Assembly (NCBI GenBank): GCA_001917855.1
Contig: MNEU01000019.1
Coordinates: 1 to 40,403, forward strand
Origin: Armatimonadetes bacterium 13_1_40CM_64_14
GTDB taxonomy: Bacteria > Sysuimicrobiota > Sysuimicrobiia > Sysuimicrobiales > Kaftiobacteriaceae
DNA length: 40,403 nt
Reading direction: 5' to 3'
Positions 1-7,183 of the stretch are shown in pieces. Every line of letters begins with the position of its first letter. The stretch's first letter is position 1. The notes beneath the pieces were generated by a model. It saw only the letters and a list, made by a program, of their open reading frames with translations. It did no database searches and had not been told where the DNA came from. The position numbers and the translations under genes are program-made.

Positions 1-228
1 CGTCTGTTCGGACACTTCGTCGGCCATCTCCGCGTAGGTCTGGTGTTCTGTGGTCTTCACCTGGATGTTCGCCAACATGTTGGCCTCGATCTCGCGCAGA
101 AAGCTGACGATCTCGTCGGTCGGGAACTCGCCAAACTCCCCCGACTTCAGGCGGTGCACAAACTCCTCCAGCGGAACCATTTCGACCATGCAGAGTTGCT
201 CGTAGAGCTCCCAGAGCCGCTCGTTCAC
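1..228 (-). CDS. Unrecognised protein, N-terminal 76 residues (cut by window edge)
   Basis: An open frame on the minus strand starts at a GTG (226-228) and runs off the left edge. A Shine-Dalgarno-like GGGAGAG lies about 8 nt upstream of the GTG. The visible part is rich in charged and leucine residues (it begins VNERLWELYEQL) and looks like a soluble helical protein. I see no signal peptide, membrane segment or catalytic motif. An in-frame ATG at codon 17 is an alternative start, but it lacks the ribosome-binding site. The gene lies 81 bp downstream of pyruvate kinase on the same strand and may be co-transcribed with it. I do not recognise the family. Confidence 0.6.
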   Translation of the reverse strand, partial: MNERLWELYEQLCMVEMVPLEEFVHRLKSGEFGEFPTDEIVSFLREIEANMLANIQVKTTEHQTYAEMADEVSEQT

Positions 229-309
229 GGTCGCCTCTCTCCCGCCGCAGAGCTGGACAAGTTGTGGGGCATGTTCGTGTGCGTGGGAAGGATTCCTCTC
301 CGATCGAGG

Positions 310-1680
310 TCAGGCGTCAGGCCGACGGATGCGGTGCATCTTCACGAAGTTCACTCGTCCGCGGAGGACCAGCGGCGCCGATCCGACGATGGTCACGGTA
401 TCTCCGACCTCCACCAGGCCGCGGCGCAGCAGTTCGTCTTCGAGGTGGTCGATCATCGCGTCGGTATTGTCCATGAAGGAGGTGGTGAAACTCTGCACCC
501 CCCACCACAACCCCAGGCGCCGCACCGTAGCTTCCTGCTCGGTGAAGGCGATCAAGGGTTCACGGGGGCGGAGCTTGGAGAGCAGTTGTGCGGTGAGCCC
601 GGATCGGGTGATGGCGACGATGGCGCGCACCCGACCTTCGTGGGCCAGGGCTGCGGCGGCGGTCGCAATCGACGCGGTGGTGCTGTGCTGCACGAGCCCA
701 TGGGAGCCAAAGATGGCGGGGTTAGAGGATTCTGCGACCCGCGCGATGCGATCCATCATCTGGACCGCCTCGACCGGGTACTCGCCTATAGCCGTCTCGG
801 CCGAGAGCATGACCGCGTCTGTTCCATCGAGGATGGCGTTGGCAACATCCGACGTCTCCGCGCGGGTGGGCCGCGGGCTGTGCACCATGGATTCCAGCAT
901 CTGGGTGGCGATGATCACCGGCTTGCCCACAGCATTGGCTTTGCTGGTGATGGTTTTCTGAAGCACCGGGCCCCACTCGGGGGCCAGCTCAACACCCAGA
1001 TCTCCGCGGGCCACCATCACGCCATCCGCTTCGGCGATGATTTCGTCTAGGGCAGTGATCGCTTCGGCCTTCCGCCGTACGAAACTTAGGGCAACGTAGT
1101 CGACCCCGAGGTGAAGGCCAAACTCCAGGTCTTTTCGGTCCTTCTCGGTTAACGAGGGGACATCCAAGGAGACATTGGGGAGGTTCACACCCTTCTGTTC
1201 GCGGAGGACTCCTCCCCGAACCACGCGCGTGGTGACCGATGACGCTGTCGTGGATTCGACGACGAGTTCCAGATTGCCGTCGTCTAAGAGGATACGGTTC
1301 CCCGCTTTGACGTCGCGAGGCAGTTGCGGGTAGTTAATCGAGGCCTCGCGGTCAGTGCCGAGGAGGTTAGTCGTCGTCAGCGTGAACAGCTGGCCCTCGC
1401 GGAGAGTAACGGCGCCATTAGAGAGGTGTCCGACGCGAATCTTGGGCCCGGCGAGATCCTGTATGACCGCTATAGGTCTACCGAGTTGCTGTTCTGTGTC
1501 CCGCACCAGGCCACAGATGCGAGCATGTTCGTCCGCTTCGCCATGAGAAAAGTTCAGGCGGACGACGTTGATGCCCGCTTCCAGCAAGGTCCGGATTCGC
1601 GCGGGGTCACTGGTGGCCGGCCCGAGGGTGGCGACGATACAGGTGCGGCGGCGCCACTCTTTCGGCGGGTGGAGGTCCAT
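310..1680 (-). CDS. pyk: Pyruvate kinase with an internal deletion removing the catalytic lysine segment
   Basis: Pyruvate kinase transfers phosphate from phosphoenolpyruvate to ADP, the last step of glycolysis. The 456-residue frame shows most family landmarks: the active-site RLNFSHG near residue 42, DLAGPKIR near 75, ALSFVR near 197, MVARGDLGVE near 221, ATQMLESM near 259, the TSDVANAILDGTDAVMLS stretch and a C-terminal allosteric-type domain. Between ALSFVRR and KAEAITALDEI (about residue 202, near base 1073) the expected stretch of roughly 28 residues is absent. In the family this stretch carries the KIE motif: the catalytic lysine and one of the two acidic metal ligands. The reading frame is kept, so the gene is not interrupted. 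From family knowledge such a protein should be catalytically dead. A real paralogue, a regulatory variant or an assembly error are all possible. The start lacks a clear Shine-Dalgarno sequence. Confidence 0.9.
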   Translation of the reverse strand: MDLHPPKEWRRRTCIVATLGPATSDPARIRTLLEAGINVVRLNFSHGEADEHARICGLVRDTEQQLGRPIAVIQDLAGPKIRVGHLSNGAVTLREGQLFTLTTTNLLGTDREASINYPQLPRDVKAGNRILLDDGNLELVVESTTASSVTTRVVRGGVLREQKGVNLPNVSLDVPSLTEKDRKDLEFGLHLGVDYVALSFVRRKAEAITALDEIIAEADGVMVARGDLGVELAPEWGPVLQKTITSKANAVGKPVIIATQMLESMVHSPRPTRAETSDVANAILDGTDAVMLSAETAIGEYPVEAVQMMDRIARVAESSNPAIFGSHGLVQHSTTASIATAAAALAHEGRVRAIVAITRSGLTAQLLSKLRPREPLIAFTEQEATVRRLGLWWGVQSFTTSFMDNTDAMIDHLEDELLRRGLVEVGDTVTIVGSAPLVLRGRVNFVKMHRIRRPDA

Positions 1681-1744
1681 CGGTTTGAGGGTGTTCGTCG
1701 CCAGCAGAATTCGTCCCTTGCTCAGTCAAGCGTGCCATCGGCCT

Positions 1745-1772
1745 TTGCCTCTGCGGGGGCGTTTGTTATCAT
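1745..1772 (+). promoter_or_regulatory. Likely promoter of tRNA-Thr
   Basis: A -35-like TTGCCT (1745-1750) and a -10-like TATCAT (1767-1772) are separated by 16 nt. This would place transcription initiation about 5 nt before the mature tRNA 5' end at 1783. It is assigned from spacing and hexamer similarity only. Confidence 0.45.
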
Positions 1773-1782
1773 GCATGTGCGG

Positions 1783-1857
1783 GCCGGCGTAGCTCAGTGG
1801 TAGAGCAGCGCACTCGTAATGCGCAGGTCATCGGTTCGAGTCCGATCGCCGGCTCCA
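1783..1857 (+). tRNA. tRNA-Thr, anticodon CGT, CCA encoded
   Basis: A complete cloverleaf can be drawn. The acceptor stem GCCGGCG pairs with CGCCGGC, followed by a U discriminator base and an encoded CCA. The D arm contains AGCTCAGTGGTAGAGC. The anticodon stem GCGCA/TGCGC encloses loop CTCGTAA (anticodon CGT, decoding ACG). The T arm is ATCGG-TTCGAGT-CCGAT. The 3' half from 1809 onward recurs as direct repeats at 18419, 24638 and 27794, so this gene appears to be the attachment site of tandemly inserted elements. Because the insertions restore the 3' half, the tRNA itself stays intact. Confidence 0.97.
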
Positions 1858-2177
1858 GTTCTATACGGATTTCTGCACGGTTTTTCTTTCGGGGTTTGCG
1901 GTCTCAATTGCACCCTAGTAGCACCGCGAAACGCGTCCTCGTAGCGCCTAAGACCGTCGCCGCCCCGACCCACCATCGGTTGTCGGGCGTACATTCGGTC
2001 ATACGGTTCCGTGCGACAACCATCCCCCCTGGCGTCCGAAACTTCCTAGGCTTGCATGAGCGCGGTCCATTCCCACCCGCTCCGTAACTCCATGGCTGGA
2101 CAATAACAGGAGGTGACGCACGCACGGCGGAACTTGCCCCCGAGTCCGGATTGGAGCAACGAAGGGAGTCGTGACCT
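1858..2177 (+). other. Non-coding left edge of segment A, with integrase 3'-end scar
   Basis: These 320 bp separate the tRNA from allantoinase. At 1905-1952 the minus strand reads a short peptide ending in GATRVQL. It matches 11 of 16 residues of the recombinase-like C-terminus at 24730-24831. The shared DNA signature GCACCCTAGTAGCAC is at 1910-1924, 52 nt from the tRNA 3' end. The rest of the recombinase gene is not detectable. Nearer allantoinase I see only its ribosome-binding site (GAAGGGAG, 2161-2168) and no convincing promoter. Confidence 0.5.
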
Positions 2178-3557
2178 ATGCGGTATGAAGTCGTCGTTGC
2201 GGGTGGCCTCCTGGTAACGGGTCAGGGTGTAGTGGAGGCACACTTGGGCATTACCGGCGGGAGGATTGTCGCTATCGCGCAGGAGCCACTGACTGGCGAT
2301 GAGATGATCGACGCACGCCAGCGTGTCATTCTTCCAGGAGCGGTCGACCTTCACGTGCACTTCAACGACCCCGGACGCGCTCACTGGGAAGGGTGGGGCC
2401 CTGGGAGTCGCGCTGCCGCTGCGGGCGGCGTGACGTCTGTCGTGGACATGCCGCTCAACTGCCTGCCGCCAGTGACCACTGTCGAGGCCCTTCGGGCGAA
2501 ACTTGCTGCCGCGTCCGGGCAGTCCATGGTGGACTACGCGCTGTGGGGCGGGCTGATTACCGACAATCGCGAGCACCTCGCCGGTCTGGCCGATGGAGGT
2601 GTGATCGGGTTCAAGGCTTTCATGAGCCACAGCAGCACAGAGGAGTTCACACATGTCGAGGACGGCGTGTTGTTCGATGGACTGCTCCGTCTCCGAGAAT
2701 TGGGACACTTCCTGGCCGTCCACGCGGAGAGCAACGCGATCACCCAGGATCGGATGCGCCGGTTGCAGGCGTCAGGCCGCCGGGATCGGCGCGCGTGGGG
2801 CGAGGCCCGGCCGCCAATCGCGGAACTCGAAGCTATTCACCGGATACTGTTCCTGGCCAGACAGGCGAACTGCCCAGTCCACATCGTACACATGAGCCTG
2901 CCGGAAGGAGCCGAGATGATCCACGCGGCCCGTACCGGCGGGCAGGCGGTGACCGTGGAAACGTGCGCGCACTATCTGTCATTGACTGAAAACGATCTCA
3001 TACGTCTGGGTCCTGTGGCCAAGTGCGCGCCGCCGTTGCGCGACCCTGATCGACAGCGCGGCCTGTGGGAGGCGGTGCTGGACGGCCGTATCGACTGCAT
3101 CACTTCCGACCACTCGCCGTGTCCTGTCGAAGATAAGGCCCGCGGCGAGGACGACATTTGGGCGGCCTGGGGCGGCATCACGGGGATCCAAACGCTCGTG
3201 CCGCTGATGCTGACGGAGGGAGTGCATCGACGAGGCCTGGGTCTGGAACGGCTGGTCGCATTGCTGTCCACCACTCCGGCGAAGATCGCCGGCCTGTGGC
3301 CCCGGAAGGGGGAGATCCGCCTGGGCGCCGACGCCGATCTGCTCGTCGTGGAGCTGGAGCGTCCCTGGCGGGTGGAGGCGGAATGGTTGTATTCACGTCA
3401 CCGGCAGTCCCCATTCATCAGCCGGGAGTCGATCGGGTGGATTGAGCGCGTGTTGCTACGCGGTCGAACGATCGCCCTCGACGGCCGGGTGGTAGACGAG
3501 CCGCACGGGGAGTGGCTCCGCCCCGTGCGGTCGGGACGAGGAGGAGCAGAATCGTGA
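2178..3557 (+). CDS. allB: Allantoinase
   Basis: This cyclic amidohydrolase opens the hydantoin ring of allantoin to give allantoate in purine/ureide breakdown. The 459 residues match the usual family length. Metal-site signatures are in the expected order: DLHVHFNDPGR (HxH pair, near residue 57), GFKAFM with the lysine that is carboxylated in this family (near 147), AVHAES, HIVHMS, and SDHSPC with the metal-binding aspartate (near 313). HFNDPGR..WEG and KCAPPLRD favour allantoinase over dihydropyrimidinase or dihydroorotase. The ATG follows GAAGGGAG by 9 nt. It is the first gene of segment A, 29 bp upstream of a GntR regulator. No other allantoin-pathway gene (allantoate amidohydrolase, ureidoglycolate enzymes) is visible, so the substrate may be a related ureide. 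Confidence 0.88.
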   Translation: MRYEVVVAGGLLVTGQGVVEAHLGITGGRIVAIAQEPLTGDEMIDARQRVILPGAVDLHVHFNDPGRAHWEGWGPGSRAAAAGGVTSVVDMPLNCLPPVTTVEALRAKLAAASGQSMVDYALWGGLITDNREHLAGLADGGVIGFKAFMSHSSTEEFTHVEDGVLFDGLLRLRELGHFLAVHAESNAITQDRMRRLQASGRRDRRAWGEARPPIAELEAIHRILFLARQANCPVHIVHMSLPEGAEMIHAARTGGQAVTVETCAHYLSLTENDLIRLGPVAKCAPPLRDPDRQRGLWEAVLDGRIDCITSDHSPCPVEDKARGEDDIWAAWGGITGIQTLVPLMLTEGVHRRGLGLERLVALLSTTPAKIAGLWPRKGEIRLGADADLLVVELERPWRVEAEWLYSRHRQSPFISRESIGWIERVLLRGRTIALDGRVVDEPHGEWLRPVRSGRGGAES

Positions 3558-3568
3558 AGGGCGAAAAC

Positions 3569-3580
3569 CATATTAATATG
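3569..3580 (+). promoter_or_regulatory. 12-bp palindrome overlapping a putative -10 box of gntR
   Basis: The perfect palindrome CATATTAATATG lies in the 29-bp gap before the GntR start codon. It is a conspicuous AT island in GC-rich DNA. Its TATTAAT half resembles a -10 element whose start point would fall at or next to the ATG at 3587, so the message could be leaderless. A palindrome here is well placed for autoregulation by the GntR protein. The binding itself is inferred. Confidence 0.45.
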
Positions 3581-3586
3581 TAAATC

Positions 3587-4438
3587 ATGCCTCCCAAGAC
3601 TCCTTCGCCCTTCCCGATGACTCCGGAGGCGTCGCTTACCCGCGATGCCGGCCGGCCTTACTACGAGCGGCTGAAGCACTCGATCACCGCGATGATCGAG
3701 ACTGGCCTCCTCAAGGACGGGGATCGCGTGCCAAGCACGCAGGATCTCTGTCGGCGGTTCGGCGTCAGCCACATCACTGTCACCAAGGCGCTGCAGGATC
3801 TCGCGCGCGAGGGCGTTCTCTCGCGGGTCCAGGGCAAAGGCACCTTCGTGAGTGGCCGGCCAATCGAACGACGCCTGACCAACTTGGTGTCTTTCACCCG
3901 CGAGATGGCCCGCCAGGGGTTGGTTGTGCGCTCGCGCGTCCTGAGCGTGCACGAGCGCGCCAGCACGCCTGGCCTCAACCGTCGCTTCGGCCGCCCAGCT
4001 GAAGAGTCGGCGCGTTACATCGAGATCAAACGCCTGCGATTCGTGGCCGGGACGCCGGCATGCGTAGCTACGTCGATTTTCCCGGAGGCGATAGGAGGCC
4101 GTCTAGCCGGCCTGCCGCTAGAAAATGCGTCATTCTATGACCTGCTTGAGCGTGAATTCGGCTTGCGCTTGCTCCGGGAGGAGCGGTGGATCACGCCTAT
4201 TGTGGCGACACCCCCGCTGGCGCGGCTGCTGGAGGTGCCCCGAGGCGCACCGCTGTTCCGACTGGAAGGTCTGACCTTCTTGGAAGGCGATATCCCCGTC
4301 GAGTTGACCGATAGCGTCTTCCGGGGTGATCGATTTCGCTTTGTTGCGAACTTGTTCCGCTTTGTGGGAAACCAAGAGCGCGAGGACGCCACGGCCGTGG
4401 TCGTTCCGTCGCAGCACGGGAGGGGGGAAGCAAGATGA
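3587..4438 (+). CDS. GntR-family transcriptional regulator, HutC subfamily (UTRA effector domain)
   Basis: This is a DNA-binding repressor or activator, probably responding to a small metabolite. The N-terminal winged helix-turn-helix spans about residues 24-92 (PSTQDLCRRFGVSHITVTKAL, then GVLSRVQGKGTFV, the typical GntR wing). A UTRA-type ligand domain covers about 105-265, including the characteristic ENASFYDLLEREFGLRL. The total of 283 residues is slightly long, through about 20 extra N-terminal residues; an ATG at codon 11 is an alternative start. There is no Shine-Dalgarno sequence before 3587. The stop overlaps the ATG of the next gene (ATGA), so it is translated with the transporter operon. 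FrlR, regulator of fructoselysine use in Bacillus, belongs to the same subfamily. The effector here is unknown but is presumably a substrate of this operon. Confidence 0.88.
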   Translation: MPPKTPSPFPMTPEASLTRDAGRPYYERLKHSITAMIETGLLKDGDRVPSTQDLCRRFGVSHITVTKALQDLAREGVLSRVQGKGTFVSGRPIERRLTNLVSFTREMARQGLVVRSRVLSVHERASTPGLNRRFGRPAEESARYIEIKRLRFVAGTPACVATSIFPEAIGGRLAGLPLENASFYDLLEREFGLRLLREERWITPIVATPPLARLLEVPRGAPLFRLEGLTFLEGDIPVELTDSVFRGDRFRFVANLFRFVGNQEREDATAVVVPSQHGRGEAR

Positions 4439-5484
4439 GACAGGCAGTGATACTGGGGCTGTGCTTTGGAGTGCTTGGTGCAATGATGGTCGCACCGCCG
4501 CTCAGCGGGCAATCCGGCGAAATCGTCATGATCAGCTACGCCGGGCCGTCGCAGGAACCACATCGATTCTATCTGGTTGAGCCGTTCCAGCAAGCGCATC
4601 CGGGTCTGACAGTCCGGTTAGTGCCCGACGAGGCGGGGGAGTATGTGGCGCGCGTGCAGGCCGCGCTCGCCGCGAGCCGGCCGTCGCCGGTGGACCTGGC
4701 GCCCAACGGTGAGCCGCCCCACCTGCGTCTGATCGGGCTCGGGCTGCTGGAGCGTACCAACACCGACCTGGTGCCGAACCTCAAGCTCGCGTATCAAGCT
4801 TTCGTAGAGAAGAGCCAGGGCTACGGCGTGCCGGCGACCTATTCGTTGATCGGCATCGCCTACAATAGCCAGAAGGTCACAAAGGTCCCGACCTCCTGGA
4901 AAGACTTGTGGGACCCCGCGTACCGGGGCAAGGTAGGGCTGACGTCATCATCCAGCAACCTGGGCCTAGGCTTCCTAGTGGCAGCGGCCAAGATGAATGG
5001 TGGGGATGAAGCGAATCTGGAGCCCGCGTGGCAGGCGATCAGATCGCTCCAGCCGTTCGTCATCGCGCCGAATCCGACGGCACTCGCCCAATTGTTCGAG
5101 CGCGAAGAGATCGTCATCGCACCACTGTGGAGCACGGACGCCGCGGTGCTCGCCAGCAAGGGCCTGCCGATCAAATTCGTGAAACCGCAGCCAGGTGCGA
5201 TCGCTATCGTGTCGTTCCTGAGTATCATCAAGGGAAGCCAGTTCACGCAGATCGCACACGAGTTACTTAATCGCGTGCTCAGCGAAGAGTATCAAAGCAA
5301 AGCGGCCGCTAAGCCATACTTCTTCGGTCCTACTAACGTGAAAGTCGCAGTGCCACCAGAAGCGGCCGACTACATCCCCACGACGCTAAATGAGATCCGC
5401 CGCCTGCAAACCGTAAACTGGCCCGTGATAGTTCCTGTGCGCGCGGCGATCGTTGAGCGCTGGAACCGCGAGTTTGCCCGTTAG
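4435..5484 (+). CDS. Periplasmic solute-binding protein, polyamine/opine-type ABC importer (copy 1)
   Basis: This is the substrate-capture component of a PotABCD-like importer. A Sec signal peptide (about residues 1-27, hydrophobic VILGLCFGVLGAMMV, no lipobox) precedes a mature two-lobed binding protein; 349 residues is normal for the PotD-like group. Motifs shared with copy 2 at 12846 include TSWKDLW..YRGKVG near residue 155, FFGPTN near 296 and the C-terminal RWNREFAR. The gene overlaps gntR by 4 nt and is followed 5 nt later by the first permease. In this family ligands include polyamines, and in Agrobacterium opines such as mannopine. The sequence does not reveal the ligand. Confidence 0.85.
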   Translation: MRQAVILGLCFGVLGAMMVAPPLSGQSGEIVMISYAGPSQEPHRFYLVEPFQQAHPGLTVRLVPDEAGEYVARVQAALAASRPSPVDLAPNGEPPHLRLIGLGLLERTNTDLVPNLKLAYQAFVEKSQGYGVPATYSLIGIAYNSQKVTKVPTSWKDLWDPAYRGKVGLTSSSSNLGLGFLVAAAKMNGGDEANLEPAWQAIRSLQPFVIAPNPTALAQLFEREEIVIAPLWSTDAAVLASKGLPIKFVKPQPGAIAIVSFLSIIKGSQFTQIAHELLNRVLSEEYQSKAAAKPYFFGPTNVKVAVPPEAADYIPTTLNEIRRLQTVNWPVIVPVRAAIVERWNREFAR

Positions 5485-5489
5485 GCAGG

Positions 5490-6356
5490 ATGCGATCCCC
5501 ACGGGTCGGGACGTGGCATCAGGCAGAGCTCGCCGCCCCGGCTGTAGTGTTTCTAATCATCTTCCTGGCGATCCCACTGCTGCTGCTGTTCGCGTTTGGA
5601 CTGGTTGACATCCGCGCGGCCCGGGTTGTGCCCGGCTCCTGGACGTTAGAACACTACGCGCGGATCCTGGGCGATCCATTCTACTACCGTATTTTCCTGC
5701 GTACGTTCTGGATGGGCCTGGGTGCGACGATCTTCTGCCTGCTCTTCGGCTATCCGGTCGCCTACCTCTTTACCCGCGTGGGGCCCGCGGCGCGACAGGT
5801 TCTGCTCGTCCTGATTCTAGCGCCGCTGCTGACGAACGCGGTCGTGCGGACGTTTGGCTGGATGATCATTCTGGGTGGACAGAAAGGTCTAATCAACGCC
5901 CTGCTGCTGCGCGTGGGGCTGATCGACGAGCCGGTCAGAATTCTCTACACGATGAGCGGCGTGCTGATCGGCCTGACGCAAATCCAGCTCCCGTTCATGA
6001 TCCTGCCGGTCATCGCCGCCTTGGAGGGACAGGACCGTAGCTTGCAGGAGGCCGCGGCCGGGCTGGGTGCCACGTGGGCGCAGACCTTTTTCCATGTCGT
6101 CGTGCCGCTGAGCATGCCCGGTGTGCTCACCGGATCCGCGCTTGTCTTCGTGATTTCGTACACGAACTTTGCTGTACCGGCGCTGCTGGGCGGCGGATCG
6201 TTCGCCGTGATCCCTACCTTTATCTTCGAACAGATCTCGGCACTGCTGCAGTGGAATAACGGCGCTGTCCTTTCGTCGCTGCTGCTGGGTACGGCCATGG
6301 TCATGTTGTGGCTATTCAATCGAGCCTCGGCCCGACTGCTGCGGTGGACGCGGTGA
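5490..6356 (+). CDS. ABC importer permease, PotB-like (transporter 1)
   Basis: This inner-membrane permease subunit is 288 residues long with about six hydrophobic segments, the first at residues 12-34. The cytoplasmic coupling loop that contacts the ATPase appears as LQEAAAGLGATWAQTFFHVVVPLSMPG around residues 180-206, matching the EAA motif of binding-protein-dependent permeases. It lies 5 nt after the binding-protein gene and overlaps the next permease by 4 nt (GTGA), the standard B-C order. It should pair with the product of 6353-7183 and use the ATPase encoded at 9685. Confidence 0.88.
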   Translation: MRSPRVGTWHQAELAAPAVVFLIIFLAIPLLLLFAFGLVDIRAARVVPGSWTLEHYARILGDPFYYRIFLRTFWMGLGATIFCLLFGYPVAYLFTRVGPAARQVLLVLILAPLLTNAVVRTFGWMIILGGQKGLINALLLRVGLIDEPVRILYTMSGVLIGLTQIQLPFMILPVIAALEGQDRSLQEAAAGLGATWAQTFFHVVVPLSMPGVLTGSALVFVISYTNFAVPALLGGGSFAVIPTFIFEQISALLQWNNGAVLSSLLLGTAMVMLWLFNRASARLLRWTR

Positions 6357-7183
6357 GGCGGCCGCGCGCCCCGGCAGGCGACCTGTTGCTGACGGCGGCA
6401 CTCGGCGCGCTGAGCGGTGTATCTCTGCTTGCGCTGGTGTTTCCGAGCGTGCTGGTGGTAATCACGTCGTTCAACGCCTCAGACTTCCTAACGTTTCCGC
6501 CGCAGGGGTGGTCACTCCGCTGGTACCAGGCCATGGCCGGCAACTGGGAAGTCCGCCAGGCGGCGACGCTGAGTCTGAAGGTCGCCGCCTTGGTCGTAGC
6601 GATCGACCTGCTGCTTGGCGTCCCTGCAGCGTTCCCGCTGACGCGCACCCGCTTCCGCGGCCGAGAGCTGGTCAGGACGTTCCTCTTCTCCCCATTGATG
6701 CTACCCGGTATCGTCATCGGCATCGGACTGCTATTTTTTTTCATGCTGCTGGGATGGTCCTTGTCGCTCCCGCTGCTCGTGATCAGCCATGTGGTCGTGA
6801 CCCTGCCGTTCATCGTGAGCATGACAAGCGCGCGCCTGGCGGCTCTTGACCCCACGTACGAGGAGGCGGCCTTGAGCCTCGGCGCAAGTCAGGTGCAGAA
6901 GTTCGCGCACATTGTCTTGCCGCAACTGTGGTCGGGCATCGCTGCAGGCGCAGCCTTCGCCTTTTTGCTGTCGTTCGACAACTTCACGGTCTCGCTGTTC
7001 ACAGCCAGCGACCGACTGCGACCGCTGCCTATCGTGCTGTTCTACCTGTTGCGGTACGACATCAACCCGCTGGTGGGTGCGGTATCCAGCCTGGAAATCG
7101 GACTGGCGCTGTTCGTACTGCTGGTCGGTAGCCGCCTGCTGGGCCTGGCCCGGCTGACACAGTTGAGTCGGAGGGTCACGTGA
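6353..7183 (+). CDS. ABC importer permease, PotC-like (transporter 1)
   Basis: This is the second inner-membrane permease of transporter 1, with about six membrane segments. The EAA loop reads YEEAALSLGASQVQKFAHIV followed by LPQLWSG. I chose the GTG at 6353, which gives a 4-nt GTGA overlap with the upstream stop and 276 residues. An ATG at 6308 would add 15 residues (AIQSSLGPTAAVDA and so on) and overlap 49 nt, which is less likely in this tightly coupled operon. The final codons overlap the GTG of the following amidohydrolase by 4 nt. The fold is clear but the substrate is not. Confidence 0.86.
   Translation: MRRPRAPAGDLLLTAALGALSGVSLLALVFPSVLVVITSFNASDFLTFPPQGWSLRWYQAMAGNWEVRQAATLSLKVAALVVAIDLLLGVPAAFPLTRTRFRGRELVRTFLFSPLMLPGIVIGIGLLFFFMLLGWSLSLPLLVISHVVVTLPFIVSMTSARLAALDPTYEEAALSLGASQVQKFAHIVLPQLWSGIAAGAAFAFLLSFDNFTVSLFTASDRLRPLPIVLFYLLRYDINPLVGAVSSLEIGLALFVLLVGSRLLGLARLTQLSRRVT

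Noticed and set aside
43-1050. Plus-strand 335-codon ORF
   Set aside because: It is antisense to pyruvate kinase, has no family motif, and arises from GC-rich codon use on the other strand.
1794-1994. Minus-strand ORFs ending in GDRTRTDDLRIT (also 24610-24927 and 27764-27997)
   Set aside because: This peptide is the antisense translation of the tRNA-Thr 3' half and recurs at each repeat. It is a translation artefact and not a protein.
2108-2116. Near-perfect Shine-Dalgarno AGGAGGTGA upstream of allantoinase
   Set aside because: No start codon follows at a usable distance with a credible frame, so it is probably chance or a relic of the deleted integrase region.
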